This document shows positions 39,573-47,764 of a stretch of 64,000 nt of DNA, in pieces. A program made the translations under genes and the position numbers. How positions within the stretch are numbered: position 1 is the stretch's first letter; every line of letters starts with the position of its first letter. This DNA is from Mycobacteriales bacterium (GTDB lineage: Bacteria > Actinomycetota > Actinomycetes > Mycobacteriales > SCTD01). The notes under the pieces were generated by a model. It had not been told where the DNA came from and made no database searches. It saw nothing but the letters and a program-made list of their open reading frames with translations. Location of the stretch: positions 407,000 to 470,999 of the forward strand of contig JAUJOY010000003.1 of the NCBI GenBank assembly GCA_030447385.1, read 5' to 3'.

Positions 39573-39959
39573 GTGGCCAGCGCGGAACCAGCCGCAGCAC
39601 CGGACGTGGACCCGCTCCGGGCGCGCAACGAGGTGCTGCTGGTGGGCCGGGTGTCCGGGACCCCTGAGCAGCGCGAGCTGCCCAGCGGCGACAGCATCGT
39701 CGCGTGGCGGATCGTCGTCGACCGGATCCCCACCCGACCACGAACCGAGGGCGTGCGCGCAGCGACCGTCGACACCTTCGACTGCGTCGCGTGGACTCCC
39801 GGGCTGCGACGCACCGCGCGGGGGCTGGCCGAGGGCGACGTCATCGAGCTGGAGGGCGCGCTGCGCCGCAGGTTCTGGCGGGCCGGGGCCGGCGCCGCGA
39901 GCCGGTGCGAGCTGGAGGTTCGTCGCGTTCGCCGCCTGCGTCGTCAGGCGTCGCCGTGA
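39573..39959 (+). CDS. Single-stranded DNA-binding protein-like (OB fold)
   Basis: 128 residues with the SSB pattern: NEVLLVGRVSGTPEQRELPS (strand 1-2), VAWRIVVDR, DTFDCVAWTPGLRRTARGL (equivalent of the SSB D-W motif) and GDVIELEGALRRRFWR. It lacks the acidic C-terminal tail (ending in DIPF-type residues) of housekeeping SSB, so it is an accessory paralogue and probably does not recruit SSB partners. GTG at 39573 is preceded by GAGGAGGAGG. It overlaps the convergent DUF1015 gene by 16 bp. Confidence 0.8.
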   Translation: MASAEPAAAPDVDPLRARNEVLLVGRVSGTPEQRELPSGDSIVAWRIVVDRIPTRPRTEGVRAATVDTFDCVAWTPGLRRTARGLAEGDVIELEGALRRRFWRAGAGAASRCELEVRRVRRLRRQASP

Positions 39960-41293
39960 TCGCGCAGGACCATGCCGCTGGCCGGCTTGGGCGTGAACAG
40001 CGTGGACTTGCGCGGCATGCGCTCGCCGGCTGCCGCGACCGCGGCGACGGCCTCCACCGGGGTCGGGTTGAGCAGGACCGCCGTGCCGGACGTGCGGGCG
40101 GCGCTCCCGATGGCCGCGCGCACGTCGTGCTCGTAGGTCACGTGCTCGACGTCGTCCGGAAGGCCCCACAGCCGGCCGACGAGGTAGGCGTGCAGCACGC
40201 TGACGTCCAAGCCGGCCCAGGCCGCTGACCGGCCCGGCGGTGTCGCCGCCGCCAGCTGCGCCGGATCCGGCTCGCTCAGCAGCGCCGAGGCCCGGCCGGT
40301 GCCCGAGGCGAGCAGGAACGCCGGCCCGTCCCGGCCCACCTCGGCAAGAGCGTCCAGCGCGTCCTCGACCGGTGCGTCGAGCGGGCGCACGGCCATCCCG
40401 CTGGCGGCGCGCTGCGCCAGGTCCTGCGCCGGCACTCCCGGGAGGACCCGGTGGATCGGGTGGACCTGCGGTCCGTAGGTGGTCGCGTCGACCAGCAGGC
40501 ACAGTCCGAGGTCCCACGGCCCCTGCCCGTCCCCCGCAGCATGCCGCAGGCCCTGGCGCTGCAGGTAGGTCGCGTAGCGGTGGTGGCCGTCGGCGATCAG
40601 CGCCTTGCGGGGCAGGAGGTCCGCGGCGATCTCGCCGAGCACGTCGGGCTCGGTCAGCGCCCAGAGCCGGTGTCGCAGGCCGTCGGCCAGGGTCTGGTCG
40701 ACCAGCAGGACCGGGTCCCGGCCGGGCCCGTTGCCGGAGGTGACCGTGCCGGCCGCGGCCACAGCGCGACTGGCCGCCCCTCCGCCGTCGTACACCAGGA
40801 AGATGGGCTCGAGGTCGGCCCCGACCGCGGTGTAGAGGGCCAGCCGGTCGCTGACGGGACCGGCCATGGTGCTCTCGTGCGGCAGGACGATGCCGTCCTC
40901 GGCCGGGCTCAGCCCGAGCGCGCCGAGGAGCCCGCGCTGCACGTGCCCGCCCGGCACGGCCTGCTCGTAGACGTAGAGCGCCGGCGCGGCGTCGGGCACG
41001 AGGATCCCGCGCTCCCGCCACGCCCGCAGGGTGGCCGCCGCGCCCGCGTACCTGTCCAGCCCGGCGACGGCGCCGTCGCGTGGGAGGATGAGGCGTACGA
41101 CGTTGTTCTCGCTGCTCGCCTCGAGCGCGCCCACCGCGTCGGCGTCCAGGACGTCGTACGGCGGGCAGGTCAGCGCTGGGAGGTGTCCGGCAACGGACTC
41201 GTCGAAACGCAGGGCACGGAAGGGCCGGAGCACCAGACCGCTCGGGCGAGGAACGGAGGCAGGAGAGGGGTTCAGGCCGGCGCCGGCAGTCAT
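39944..41293 (-). CDS. DUF1015 protein
   Basis: 449 residues, full-length DUF1015. Family motifs: RPFRALRF near the N-terminus, LTCPPYDVLDADA (about 40-52), NVVRLILPRD, VLPHESTM (about 136-143), ADGHHRYATYLQRQ (about 236-249) and the C-terminal KSTLFTPKPASGMVL. Function is unknown; HHRY-type motifs suggest a metal or phosphate site. The ATG at 41293 has TAGTCT at -12 to -7 and no ribosome binding site, so it is probably leaderless. Confidence 0.9.
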   Translation of the reverse strand: MTAGAGLNPSPASVPRPSGLVLRPFRALRFDESVAGHLPALTCPPYDVLDADAVGALEASSENNVVRLILPRDGAVAGLDRYAGAAATLRAWRERGILVPDAAPALYVYEQAVPGGHVQRGLLGALGLSPAEDGIVLPHESTMAGPVSDRLALYTAVGADLEPIFLVYDGGGAASRAVAAAGTVTSGNGPGRDPVLLVDQTLADGLRHRLWALTEPDVLGEIAADLLPRKALIADGHHRYATYLQRQGLRHAAGDGQGPWDLGLCLLVDATTYGPQVHPIHRVLPGVPAQDLAQRAASGMAVRPLDAPVEDALDALAEVGRDGPAFLLASGTGRASALLSEPDPAQLAAATPPGRSAAWAGLDVSVLHAYLVGRLWGLPDDVEHVTYEHDVRAAIGSAARTSGTAVLLNPTPVEAVAAVAAAGERMPRKSTLFTPKPASGMVLRDHGDA

Positions 41294-41299
41294 GCGGCG

Positions 41300-41305
41300 A
41301 GACTA
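41300..41305 (-). promoter_or_regulatory. -10 element TAGTCT of a probable leaderless promoter for the DUF1015 gene
   Basis: Read on the minus strand, TAGTCT ends 6 bases before the ATG at 41293, the spacing seen at def, argC and recN in this window. Confidence 0.5.
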
Positions 41306-41361
41306 GAGGTGCCGGTCCGCTCCTCCGGGGCCGCACGACGAGTGAACGAGGAGGGACCAGC

Positions 41362-41841
41362 GTGTCCGAGAGTCGGTACGACCCCCGTTACGATCCGCGC
41401 GCGCCCGACGAGGAGCGCCCTCGCCCCTACTCCGACCTCCCGCCGCCACCCCCCGACGTCGTGCCCTCCGGGGAGATGTACGACTGGTTCATCCGCGGCG
41501 TCGACCTGCTCGAGAGCGGCGACACCAACGCCGCCGTCCAGCTGCTCCAGCACTGCGCGCAGGCCGAGCCGGAGTCCCGCCAGGTGCGGGAGGCCCTGGC
41601 GCGGGCGCAGTTCGACATCGGGATGTACGACGAGGCCCGCGAGAACTTCTCCTGGATCATCTCGGTCGACCCGGCGGACGACTACGCGCAGTTCGGGTTG
41701 GGGCTGGCGGCGACAAAGGCGGGGGACCTGCCCAGCGCGGTCGAGCACCTGGCGCTGGCAGCGGCGATGCGGCCTGACATCGCCTACTACTCGACCGCTC
41801 TGCGCGGCGCACGGGCGGCGCTGACCGCCGCACAGCGCTGA
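41362..41841 (+). CDS. Small TPR protein
   Basis: 159 residues. Disordered acidic/Pro-rich N-terminus (about 1-38), then about 110 residues of TPR helices: MYDWFIRGVDLLESGDTNAA, REALARAQFDIGMYDEAREN and YAQFGLGLAATKAGDLPSAV, matching the G-Y-A-P pattern of TPR repeats. GTG with GAGGAGGGACC upstream. Its stop overlaps the apparent CTG start of the HAD phosphatase (CTGA). In M. tuberculosis a TPR gene (Rv1691) holds the same position before a HAD phosphatase. Confidence 0.88.
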   Translation: MSESRYDPRYDPRAPDEERPRPYSDLPPPPPDVVPSGEMYDWFIRGVDLLESGDTNAAVQLLQHCAQAEPESRQVREALARAQFDIGMYDEARENFSWIISVDPADDYAQFGLGLAATKAGDLPSAVEHLALAAAMRPDIAYYSTALRGARAALTAAQR

Positions 41842-42893
41842 GCGGCGCCCGGGGCCTGCGGCTCGGCAGCTCGCAAGAGCCCCTGCTCACGCACTACGAC
41901 GCGGCGCTGTTCGACCTCGACGGGGTCCTCTACGTCAGCGAGGCACACGTTCCGCACGCGGCCGACGCGGTGGCGGCGGTGCGGCAGGCCGGGCTGAGCG
42001 TGGCCTTCGTGACCAACAACGCCTCCCGCCGCCCCGAGGTCGTGGCCGAGCAGCTCGCCGGGCTCGGCATCCCGGCGCGACCCGAGGACGTCGTCACCAG
42101 CGGGCAGGCGGCCGCACGGATGGTCGCAGCGCGGGTTCCGGACGGCGCCGCGGTGCTGGTCCTTGGGACCGACGCCCTTGCGGACGAGGTCGCGGCCTGC
42201 GGGCTCCGGCCGGTGCGCACCGTGGCCGAGGCAGGCTCGGACGGTGTCGCGGCCGTCGTGCAGGGACTGTCCCCCGAGACGTGCCACCGCGACCTGGCCG
42301 AGGCGACGGTCGCGCTGCGCGGCGGAGCGCTCTGGGTCGCGGGCAACACCGACGCGACGCTGCCCACCCCGCGCGGGCCGATGCCCGGCAACGGCGCCTT
42401 CGTCGCGGCGCTGCGCCTGGTCACCGGCCTGGAGCCTCTGGTCGCCGGCAAGCCTGACCCTGCACTTCACCGTGAGTCCGTGCTGCGCGTGGCGGCGCAG
42501 CGGCCGCTGGTGATCGGGGACCGGCTGGACACCGACGTGCTCGGGGCGGTACGCGGCGAGGCCGACAGCCTGCTGGTCCTGACCGGGCTCGTCGACCTGG
42601 AGGCACTCCTGCAGGCGCCCCCCGGGAGCCGGCCGACGTTCGTCGCGTCCGACCTGCGCGGCCTGCTGGAGCCGCATCCCGAGGTCGTCCTGGACGGCGA
42701 GCGAGCACGTTGCGGAGCCGTCACGGCGAGCTACGAGAACGGCGCCGTCCGCGTGGAGGGGCAGGAGCCAGCCGCTGAGAACGGGCCGCTCGGGCTGGAG
42801 GAGCTGCGGGCCTGTGCGGCCCTCGCCTGGGCCTGCGCCGATGCCGCTCGCCCCGACGCCGAGGAGGGCCTCAGAGCAGAGCCCGGAGCTTGA
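41838..42893 (+). CDS. HAD-IIA family phosphatase (NagD-like), apparent CTG start
   Basis: 351 residues if started at CTG 41838. Motif I FDLDGVLY (nucleophile Asp), motif II FVTNNAS, motif III KPDP and motif IV GDRLDTDVLGA are all present, so it is a functional HAD-IIA sugar-phosphate or nucleotide phosphatase; a C-terminal extension (about 275-351) is extra. The catalytic motif I lies upstream of the first canonical start (GTG 41970). Between the in-frame stop at 41775 and that GTG there is no ATG, GTG or TTG. CTG 41838 overlaps the upstream TGA as CTGA, like the ATGA/GTGA overlaps elsewhere here; CTG 41856 or 41883 are alternatives. Start uncertain, family certain. Confidence 0.85.
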   Translation: MSGARGLRLGSSQEPLLTHYDAALFDLDGVLYVSEAHVPHAADAVAAVRQAGLSVAFVTNNASRRPEVVAEQLAGLGIPARPEDVVTSGQAAARMVAARVPDGAAVLVLGTDALADEVAACGLRPVRTVAEAGSDGVAAVVQGLSPETCHRDLAEATVALRGGALWVAGNTDATLPTPRGPMPGNGAFVAALRLVTGLEPLVAGKPDPALHRESVLRVAAQRPLVIGDRLDTDVLGAVRGEADSLLVLTGLVDLEALLQAPPGSRPTFVASDLRGLLEPHPEVVLDGERARCGAVTASYENGAVRVEGQEPAAENGPLGLEELRACAALAWACADAARPDAEEGLRAEPGA

Positions 42894-43224
42894 GCAGGTC
42901 CAGCACGCCCGCCTCGACCCGGAGCTTGCCGGTCGCCCACGCGCTCGAGGGCGACAGCGCACCCTCGAGCAGAGCTACCAGGTCGTCGCTGGACGCCGTG
43001 AGGCGCACCTGCGCACCCTCGGTGTCCGTACCAGGCGAGCAGCGCAGCCCCTGAAGCGTGTGGCCGTCCACCGTCGCGAGGAACATCAGGTCGAGGTCGG
43101 GCACCCGGCAGGACACGGTCCGGGTCACGGCGTGCTTGCGGCGCAGCTCCGGGTCCAGATCGGCGATGCGCTGCACGAGGCTCTGCACGGCTCGCTCGCA
43201 CTCCTTCTGCGACGCCACCTTCAC
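42871..43224 (-). CDS. SCP2-like sterol-carrier domain protein
   Basis: 117 residues. The pattern CRVPDLDLMFLATVDGHTLQ and VRLTASSDDLVALLEGAL-SAWATGKLRVEAGVLDLLKL fits the SCP2 fold (hydrophobic pocket for lipids), with the typical GKLRVEGDxxDLLKLRxL ending. The gene is antisense to its neighbours and overlaps the end of the HAD gene by 23 bp. The ligand is unknown. GTG start at 43224. Confidence 0.8.
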   Translation of the reverse strand: MKVASQKECERAVQSLVQRIADLDPELRRKHAVTRTVSCRVPDLDLMFLATVDGHTLQGLRCSPGTDTEGAQVRLTASSDDLVALLEGALSPSSAWATGKLRVEAGVLDLLKLRALL

Positions 43225-43335
43225 CTCGGATCCCTCAGCCCCTCGCGGAGCACGTTGCGGGCGACGCTACGTGTCACCGGGGCAGCAGGGCCGCGGTAGC
43301 GTGCCGGCTGCAGCTCCCGACGACAGGAGTTCCCG

Positions 43336-43965
43336 GTGCGCGACGCCCTCAAGAGCTACCTGGCTCTGGCCGGTGGAGTGAGCGAGCTGACGCGGCAGCG
43401 CGCGCTGGCCGCCGCCAAGGGGCTGGTGACCCAGGGCGAGGCGACCGCCGAGCAGGTCGGAGCGCTGGCCGAGGACCTGCTCGCCCAGACGAAGCAGAAC
43501 CGGGAAGCCGTCATCGCCCTGGTCACCTACGAGGTGGACCGCACGCTCGCGCGGGTCGGGCTGGCCCAGGCCGACGAGGTGGAGCAGCTGACGCAGCGGG
43601 TGCGCACGCTCGAAGCGCAGCTGCGGGCCGCCGGGCTGACGCCGGGCACGCCCCCGACCCCGCCGGCCACGTCGGCGGCTGCCGGCGACGGCCCGGCGAA
43701 GAAGCCTCGCCCGCAGAAGGCTCCGGGCCAGAAGACCGCCGCCAACCTGCCAGGACCCGGGCCGGCGGGCGCCGCCTCGCCGGCGAAGGCGCCGAAGAAG
43801 GCCGCCAAGAAGGCGCCCGCGAAGGCTCCGGCGCCGGGCTCGGCTGGCCGCAGGCCGGCGAAGAAGGCCGCGCCCGCCGAGCAGCCTGCGCCCGGCAAGC
43901 CACCTGGGCAGGCCTCCGCCGCCGGCCCGGCGAAGGGCGCCGGCGCCGGCGCACCCGACGCGTGA
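43336..43965 (+). CDS. Phasin-like coiled-coil protein with a Lys/Ala/Pro-rich tail
   Basis: 209 residues. Residues 1-100 are helical with heptad-like spacing (YLALAGGVSELTRQRALAAA, LAEDLLAQTKQNREAVIALV, VEQLTQRVRTLEAQL), resembling phasin-type or polyhydroxyalkanoate-granule-associated regulators. Residues about 105-209 are built of KKA, AKAP and PAKK runs like histone H1 tails, suggesting DNA or RNA binding. Function unknown. It is the first gene of the block leading to tlyA, nadK and recN. GTG has ACAGGAG upstream; TAGCGT near 43,297 may be a -10. Confidence 0.75.
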   Translation: MRDALKSYLALAGGVSELTRQRALAAAKGLVTQGEATAEQVGALAEDLLAQTKQNREAVIALVTYEVDRTLARVGLAQADEVEQLTQRVRTLEAQLRAAGLTPGTPPTPPATSAAAGDGPAKKPRPQKAPGQKTAANLPGPGPAGAASPAKAPKKAAKKAPAKAPAPGSAGRRPAKKAAPAEQPAPGKPPGQASAAGPAKGAGAGAPDA

Positions 43966-44162
43966 CACCGCCAGAGGACCCGGCGGTCGCGGGCGGACAG
44001 GGCGACGGGGCCGGCGTGGCCGTGCCCGCGTCCGCGGCTGTGGCCTCGGCGCTGTCGCTGCTCGAGTCGCTGCCCGACGTACCGGTTCCGGCCCAGGTCG
44101 AGGTCTTCGACGAGGTGCACCGGCGCCTCCAGGACGCGCTCGCGACCGTCGACGGGACCTGA
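43962..44162 (+). CDS. Small conserved-type protein before tlyA
   Basis: 66 residues, GTG start overlapping the phasin-like gene (GTGA). A Gly/Ala/Pro-rich N-terminus precedes a short helix pair SALSLLESLPDVPVPAQVEV and FDEVHRRLQDAL. Small proteins with this L-P-V-x-x-H-x-x-L-Q pattern are regularly found directly before tlyA in actinobacteria. No function known. Its stop lies one base before the apparent CTG start of tlyA. Confidence 0.75.
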   Translation: MTPPEDPAVAGGQGDGAGVAVPASAAVASALSLLESLPDVPVPAQVEVFDEVHRRLQDALATVDGT

Positions 44163-44163
44163 C

Positions 44164-44958
44164 CTGCCGCGCCGCACGCGGCTCGACAGCGAGCTGGTAC
44201 GCCGCGGCCTCGCCGGCAGCCGCGAGCAGGCGGCCGAGCTGGTCTGCGCCGGCCGGGTCCGGGTGGCGGGACAGACGGCGACCAAGCCGGCCACCGCGGT
44301 CGAGGCGACGACGCCGCTGGTGGTGGAGGCACCGCCCGGACCGTCCTACGCGTCCCGCGGCGGGCACAAGCTCGCCGGAGCTCTCGACGCGTTCGGCTAC
44401 ACCCCGGCGGGCAGACGGGCGCTGGACGCGGGAGCCTCCACCGGCGGGTTCACCGACGTGCTGCTGCAGCGCGGCGCCGCCTCGGTGGTCGCGGTCGACG
44501 TCGGGTACGGGCAGCTGGCCTGGGCGCTGCAGAGCGACGAGCGGGTCACGGTGCTCGACCGTACGAACGTCCGGGCGCTCACCCTCGACCAGGTCGGCGA
44601 CCCGGTGGACCTCGTGGTCGCCGACCTGTCCTTCATCTCGCTCGGCCTCGTCCTGCCCGCGCTGCTGGCCTGCGCCACCGCCGACGCCGACCTGATGCCG
44701 ATGGTCAAGCCGCAGTTCGAGGTCGGCCGCGAGCGCCTGCCGAGCGGGGGCGTCGTGCGGGACCCCGCGCTGCGCGCCGAGGCGGTGCGCGGCGTGGCCG
44801 AGCAGGCGGCTGCCCTCGGGCTCGGGGTGCGGGGCGTGACCGCCAGTCCGCTACCCGGCCCGAGCGGCAACGTGGAGTACTTCCTGTGGCTGCGGGCCGA
44901 CGCCCCGCCGCTGGACGAGGACCTGCTCGCGCGAGCACTGCAGGCGGGCCCCACCTGA
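44164..44958 (+). CDS. tlyA: TlyA-family rRNA 2'-O-methyltransferase, apparent CTG start
   Basis: 264 residues if started at CTG 44164 (mycobacterial TlyA is 268). N-terminal S4 domain (LDSELVRRGLAGSREQAAEL), linker, then a Rossmann methyltransferase domain with SRGGHKLAGAL, SAM motif LDAGASTGGFTDVLLQRG (about 82-99), DVGYGQLAW, VADLSFISL, KPQFEVG and GNVEYFLWL. It methylates 16S and 23S rRNA cytidines in mycobacteria and affects capreomycin sensitivity. The S4 domain lies upstream of the first canonical start (GTG 44263), and no ATG, GTG or TTG is available in the preceding 120 bases of the frame. CTG 44164 matches the usual N-terminus. Confidence 0.88.
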   Translation: MPRRTRLDSELVRRGLAGSREQAAELVCAGRVRVAGQTATKPATAVEATTPLVVEAPPGPSYASRGGHKLAGALDAFGYTPAGRRALDAGASTGGFTDVLLQRGAASVVAVDVGYGQLAWALQSDERVTVLDRTNVRALTLDQVGDPVDLVVADLSFISLGLVLPALLACATADADLMPMVKPQFEVGRERLPSGGVVRDPALRAEAVRGVAEQAAALGLGVRGVTASPLPGPSGNVEYFLWLRADAPPLDEDLLARALQAGPT

Positions 44959-45014
44959 GGAGCTCCCAGGAGCCCCATGCCTGATGCCGCGGAAGCGGTG
45001 ACAGGCTGGCCCGC

Positions 45015-45905
45015 GTGACGACCCGCTCGGTCCTGCTGCTGTCCCACACGGGCCGGCCGGTGATCGCCTCCGCAGCGCGGCACGCAGCGCGGCGGCTGCA
45101 CCAGACCGGGGTGGAGGTCCGGGTGCTCGCCCAGGAGGCCCGTGACCTCGGCCTGACCGACGTGCAGGTGCACGACGACGCACCCGAGGCCGCCCTCGGC
45201 ACCGAGCTGGTGCTGGTGCTCGGAGGGGACGGGACGATCCTGCGGGCCGCCGAGCTGGCGCGGGCGGCGGCCGTGCCGCTGCTGGGCGTCAACCTGGGCC
45301 GGGTCGGGTTCCTGGCCGAGGCCGAGTCGGAGGACCTCGACGTCACCCTCGATCGCGTGCTCGACCGCGACTACACCGTCGAGCAGCGGCAGACACTCGA
45401 CGTGCAGGTCGTCCTCGACGGCGCCCCGCTCGCCACGGGCTGGGCGCTCAACGAGTGCAGCGTCGAGAAGGCCTCCCGGGAGCGGATGCTCGAGCTCGTC
45501 GTGGAGATCGACGGCCGGCCGCTGTCGCGCTGGGGCGGGGACGGGGTGGTGGCAGCGACGCCGACGGGCTCCACCGCGTACGCCTTCTCGGCGGGAGGTC
45601 CCGTCGTCTGGCCGACGGTCGAGGCTCTGCTGGTCGTGCCGATCAGCGCGCACGCGCTGTTCGCCCGGCCGCTGGTCGTGGCGCCGTCGTCGGTGGTCGC
45701 CGTCGAGGTGCTGCCCAGCGGCGCCACCGGGATGCTGGCGTGTGACGGTCGGCGTACGCGTCCGCTGCCGCACGGCACGCGGGTCGAGGTGCGGCGCGGT
45801 GCCGACGTGGTGCTGCTCGCCCGCATCCAGGACCGCCCGTTCACCGACACCCTCGTCCGCAAGTTCGCGTTGCCGGTGGAGGGCTGGCGGGGGGCGAGGG
45901 ACTGA
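45015..45905 (+). CDS. nadK: NAD kinase
   Basis: Phosphorylates NAD to NADP. 296 residues with VLVLGGDGTILRAAELA (about 70-86, catalytic Asp), LGVNLGRVGFLAE, ALNECSVEK (NE motif), WGGDGVVAATPTGSTAYAFS and ISAHALFARPLV. GTG start; CAGGCT lies at -13 to -8 and could be a near-consensus -10. Order tlyA-nadK-recN is conserved in mycobacteria. Confidence 0.96.
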   Translation: MTTRSVLLLSHTGRPVIASAARHAARRLHQTGVEVRVLAQEARDLGLTDVQVHDDAPEAALGTELVLVLGGDGTILRAAELARAAAVPLLGVNLGRVGFLAEAESEDLDVTLDRVLDRDYTVEQRQTLDVQVVLDGAPLATGWALNECSVEKASRERMLELVVEIDGRPLSRWGGDGVVAATPTGSTAYAFSAGGPVVWPTVEALLVVPISAHALFARPLVVAPSSVVAVEVLPSGATGMLACDGRRTRPLPHGTRVEVRRGADVVLLARIQDRPFTDTLVRKFALPVEGWRGARD

Positions 45906-45935
45906 GCGGCAGGAGCGGGCGTCCGCACCGCCGCC

Positions 45936-45941
45936 TACGCT
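45936..45941 (+). promoter_or_regulatory. -10 element TACGCT of a probable leaderless promoter for recN
   Basis: TACGCT at -12 to -7 from the recN GTG (45948), no ribosome binding site. The bases upstream only weakly resemble the RecA-independent damage promoter of mycobacteria, so damage control is not shown. Confidence 0.5.
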
Positions 45942-45947
45942 CGCCGG

Positions 45948-47699
45948 GTGCTCGAGGAGATGCGCATCCGGGGGCTGGGCGTCATCGACGACGCCGTGCT
46001 CCAGCTCGGCCCCCGGCTGACGGTCGTCACCGGCGAGACCGGCGCCGGCAAGACCATGGTGGTGCAGGGGCTCACCCTGCTGTTCGGCGGGCGCTCCGAC
46101 GTGGGCCGGGTGCGTCCGGGTGCCGAACGCGCGCTGGTCGAGGGCCGGCTGGTGCTTCCAGAGGGACATCCTGCCCTGCAGCGAGCCGCCGAGGCCGGCG
46201 CCGAGCTGGACGAGGGTGCCCTGCTCCTGAGCCGCACCGTCGGGACCGACGGCCGGTCACGGGCCCATCTCGGCGGGCGCAGCGTGCCCGTGGGCCTGCT
46301 CGGCGAGCTCGCCGACGACGTCCTCGCGGTTCACGGGCAGAGCGACCAGCAGCGCCTGCTGCAGCCGGCGAGGCAGCGGGCGGCACTGGATCGCTATGGC
46401 GGGCTGGCCGTGCTGGCCCTGCGCGAGCGCTACAGCACGCAGTGGACCCGCTGGCGGCAGGTGCGCTCGCTGCTCGAGCAGCTGCGCGCGGCGGCGGAGG
46501 AGCGCCGGCGCGAGGCCGAGCTGCTCCGCCTCGGGCTGGCCGAGGTGGAGGCGGTCGCGCCCGAGCCCGGTGAGGGGGAGGTGCTGGCGGCCGAGATCGA
46601 CCGGCTGGCCAACGCCGACGACCTGCGTACGGCCGCCGCGCGGGCGCAGGAGGCGCTCAGTGGCGAGGAGTCGGGCTCGGACGGCATGGATGCCCTGCAG
46701 CGGATCGGGCTCGCCCGCCGGCAGCTGGAGGCGGCCGCGCGGCACGACGCGGAGCTGGGCGCTCTCGCCGCCCGCCTGGCCGAGCTCGGCCACCTCCTCG
46801 GGGACGTGGCCGCGGAGCTGGCCTCCTACGCCGCCGCGGTCGACGCCGACCCTGCCCGCCTGGTCGCTGCCCAGGAGCGCCTCGCCTCGCTCACGACCCT
46901 CGTGCGCCGGCACGGGGTCGACGGCACCGATGGCGTGCTCGAGTGGGCCCGCTCGGCCTCCGACCGCCTGCTGGAGCTGGACGGCGCCGAGGACCGCATC
47001 GGCGAGCTGGAGTCGCAGGACGCGGCCCTGGAGACCGCGCTGGGCATGCTCGCCGGAGAGCTGTCCGCGGCCCGGGCCGTCGCCGCGGCCACCTTCGGCG
47101 CGGCCGTCACCGCCGAGCTGGCCGCGCTGGCCATGCCGGACGCCCAGGTGACGGCCCTCGTCAGCTCGCGGGAGGACACCGGCGGGCTCCCGGTCGGCGA
47201 CCGGCGTCTGGCGGCGGGCGCGGAGGGCGTCGACGAGGTCGAGCTGCTGCTCGTTGCCCACCCGGGCGCACCTGCCCGCCCGCTGCACAGGGGAGCCTCC
47301 GGCGGCGAGCTGTCCCGGGTGATGCTCGCGGTGGAGGTCGTCCTGGCGGGCTCGGACCCGGTGCCGCTCATGGTCTTCGACGAGGTGGACGCCGGAGTGG
47401 GCGGCCGGGCCGCGGTCGAGGTGGGGCGGCGGCTCGCCCGGCTGGCGCAGGACCACCAGGTCGTCGTCGTCACGCACCTGCCCCAGGTCGCCGCGTTCGC
47501 CGACCACCACCTGCTGGTGGTGAAGGCGTCCGACGGCGGATCGGCCGGGTTCGTGACCCGCAGCGGAGTGGTCGGCATCGACGGCGAGGAGCGCATCGCC
47601 GAGCTGTCCCGGATGCTCGCCGGAGCCGACACCGGCCTCTCGCGCGGGCACGCGACGGAGCTGCTGGCGGCCGCGGCCGAGGACCGCAGGGGGCGCTGA
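45948..47699 (+). CDS. recN: DNA repair protein RecN
   Basis: SMC-like ATPase acting early in double-strand break repair. 583 residues: Walker A GETGAGKTMV (about 29-38), long coiled-coil middle (about 160-370), ABC signature GASGGELSRVMLA (about 450-462), Walker B VFDEVDAGVGG and the H-loop VTHLPQVAAFADHH. Length is normal. GTG start with a TACGCT element directly upstream. steA follows after 65 bp. Confidence 0.96.
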   Translation: MLEEMRIRGLGVIDDAVLQLGPRLTVVTGETGAGKTMVVQGLTLLFGGRSDVGRVRPGAERALVEGRLVLPEGHPALQRAAEAGAELDEGALLLSRTVGTDGRSRAHLGGRSVPVGLLGELADDVLAVHGQSDQQRLLQPARQRAALDRYGGLAVLALRERYSTQWTRWRQVRSLLEQLRAAAEERRREAELLRLGLAEVEAVAPEPGEGEVLAAEIDRLANADDLRTAAARAQEALSGEESGSDGMDALQRIGLARRQLEAAARHDAELGALAARLAELGHLLGDVAAELASYAAAVDADPARLVAAQERLASLTTLVRRHGVDGTDGVLEWARSASDRLLELDGAEDRIGELESQDAALETALGMLAGELSAARAVAAATFGAAVTAELAALAMPDAQVTALVSSREDTGGLPVGDRRLAAGAEGVDEVELLLVAHPGAPARPLHRGASGGELSRVMLAVEVVLAGSDPVPLMVFDEVDAGVGGRAAVEVGRRLARLAQDHQVVVVTHLPQVAAFADHHLLVVKASDGGSAGFVTRSGVVGIDGEERIAELSRMLAGADTGLSRGHATELLAAAAEDRRGR

Positions 47700-47764
47700 C
47701 GCGGAGCAGGACGCGCCCGCTGCGCCTCCCTGCGACGGCCACCCCGTCTGGCACACTCGCCGGG

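Noticed and set aside
45915-45941. Damage-inducible (PafBC-type) promoter before recN
   Set aside because: Only 4 of 9 positions of the distal element match; below what I would accept.
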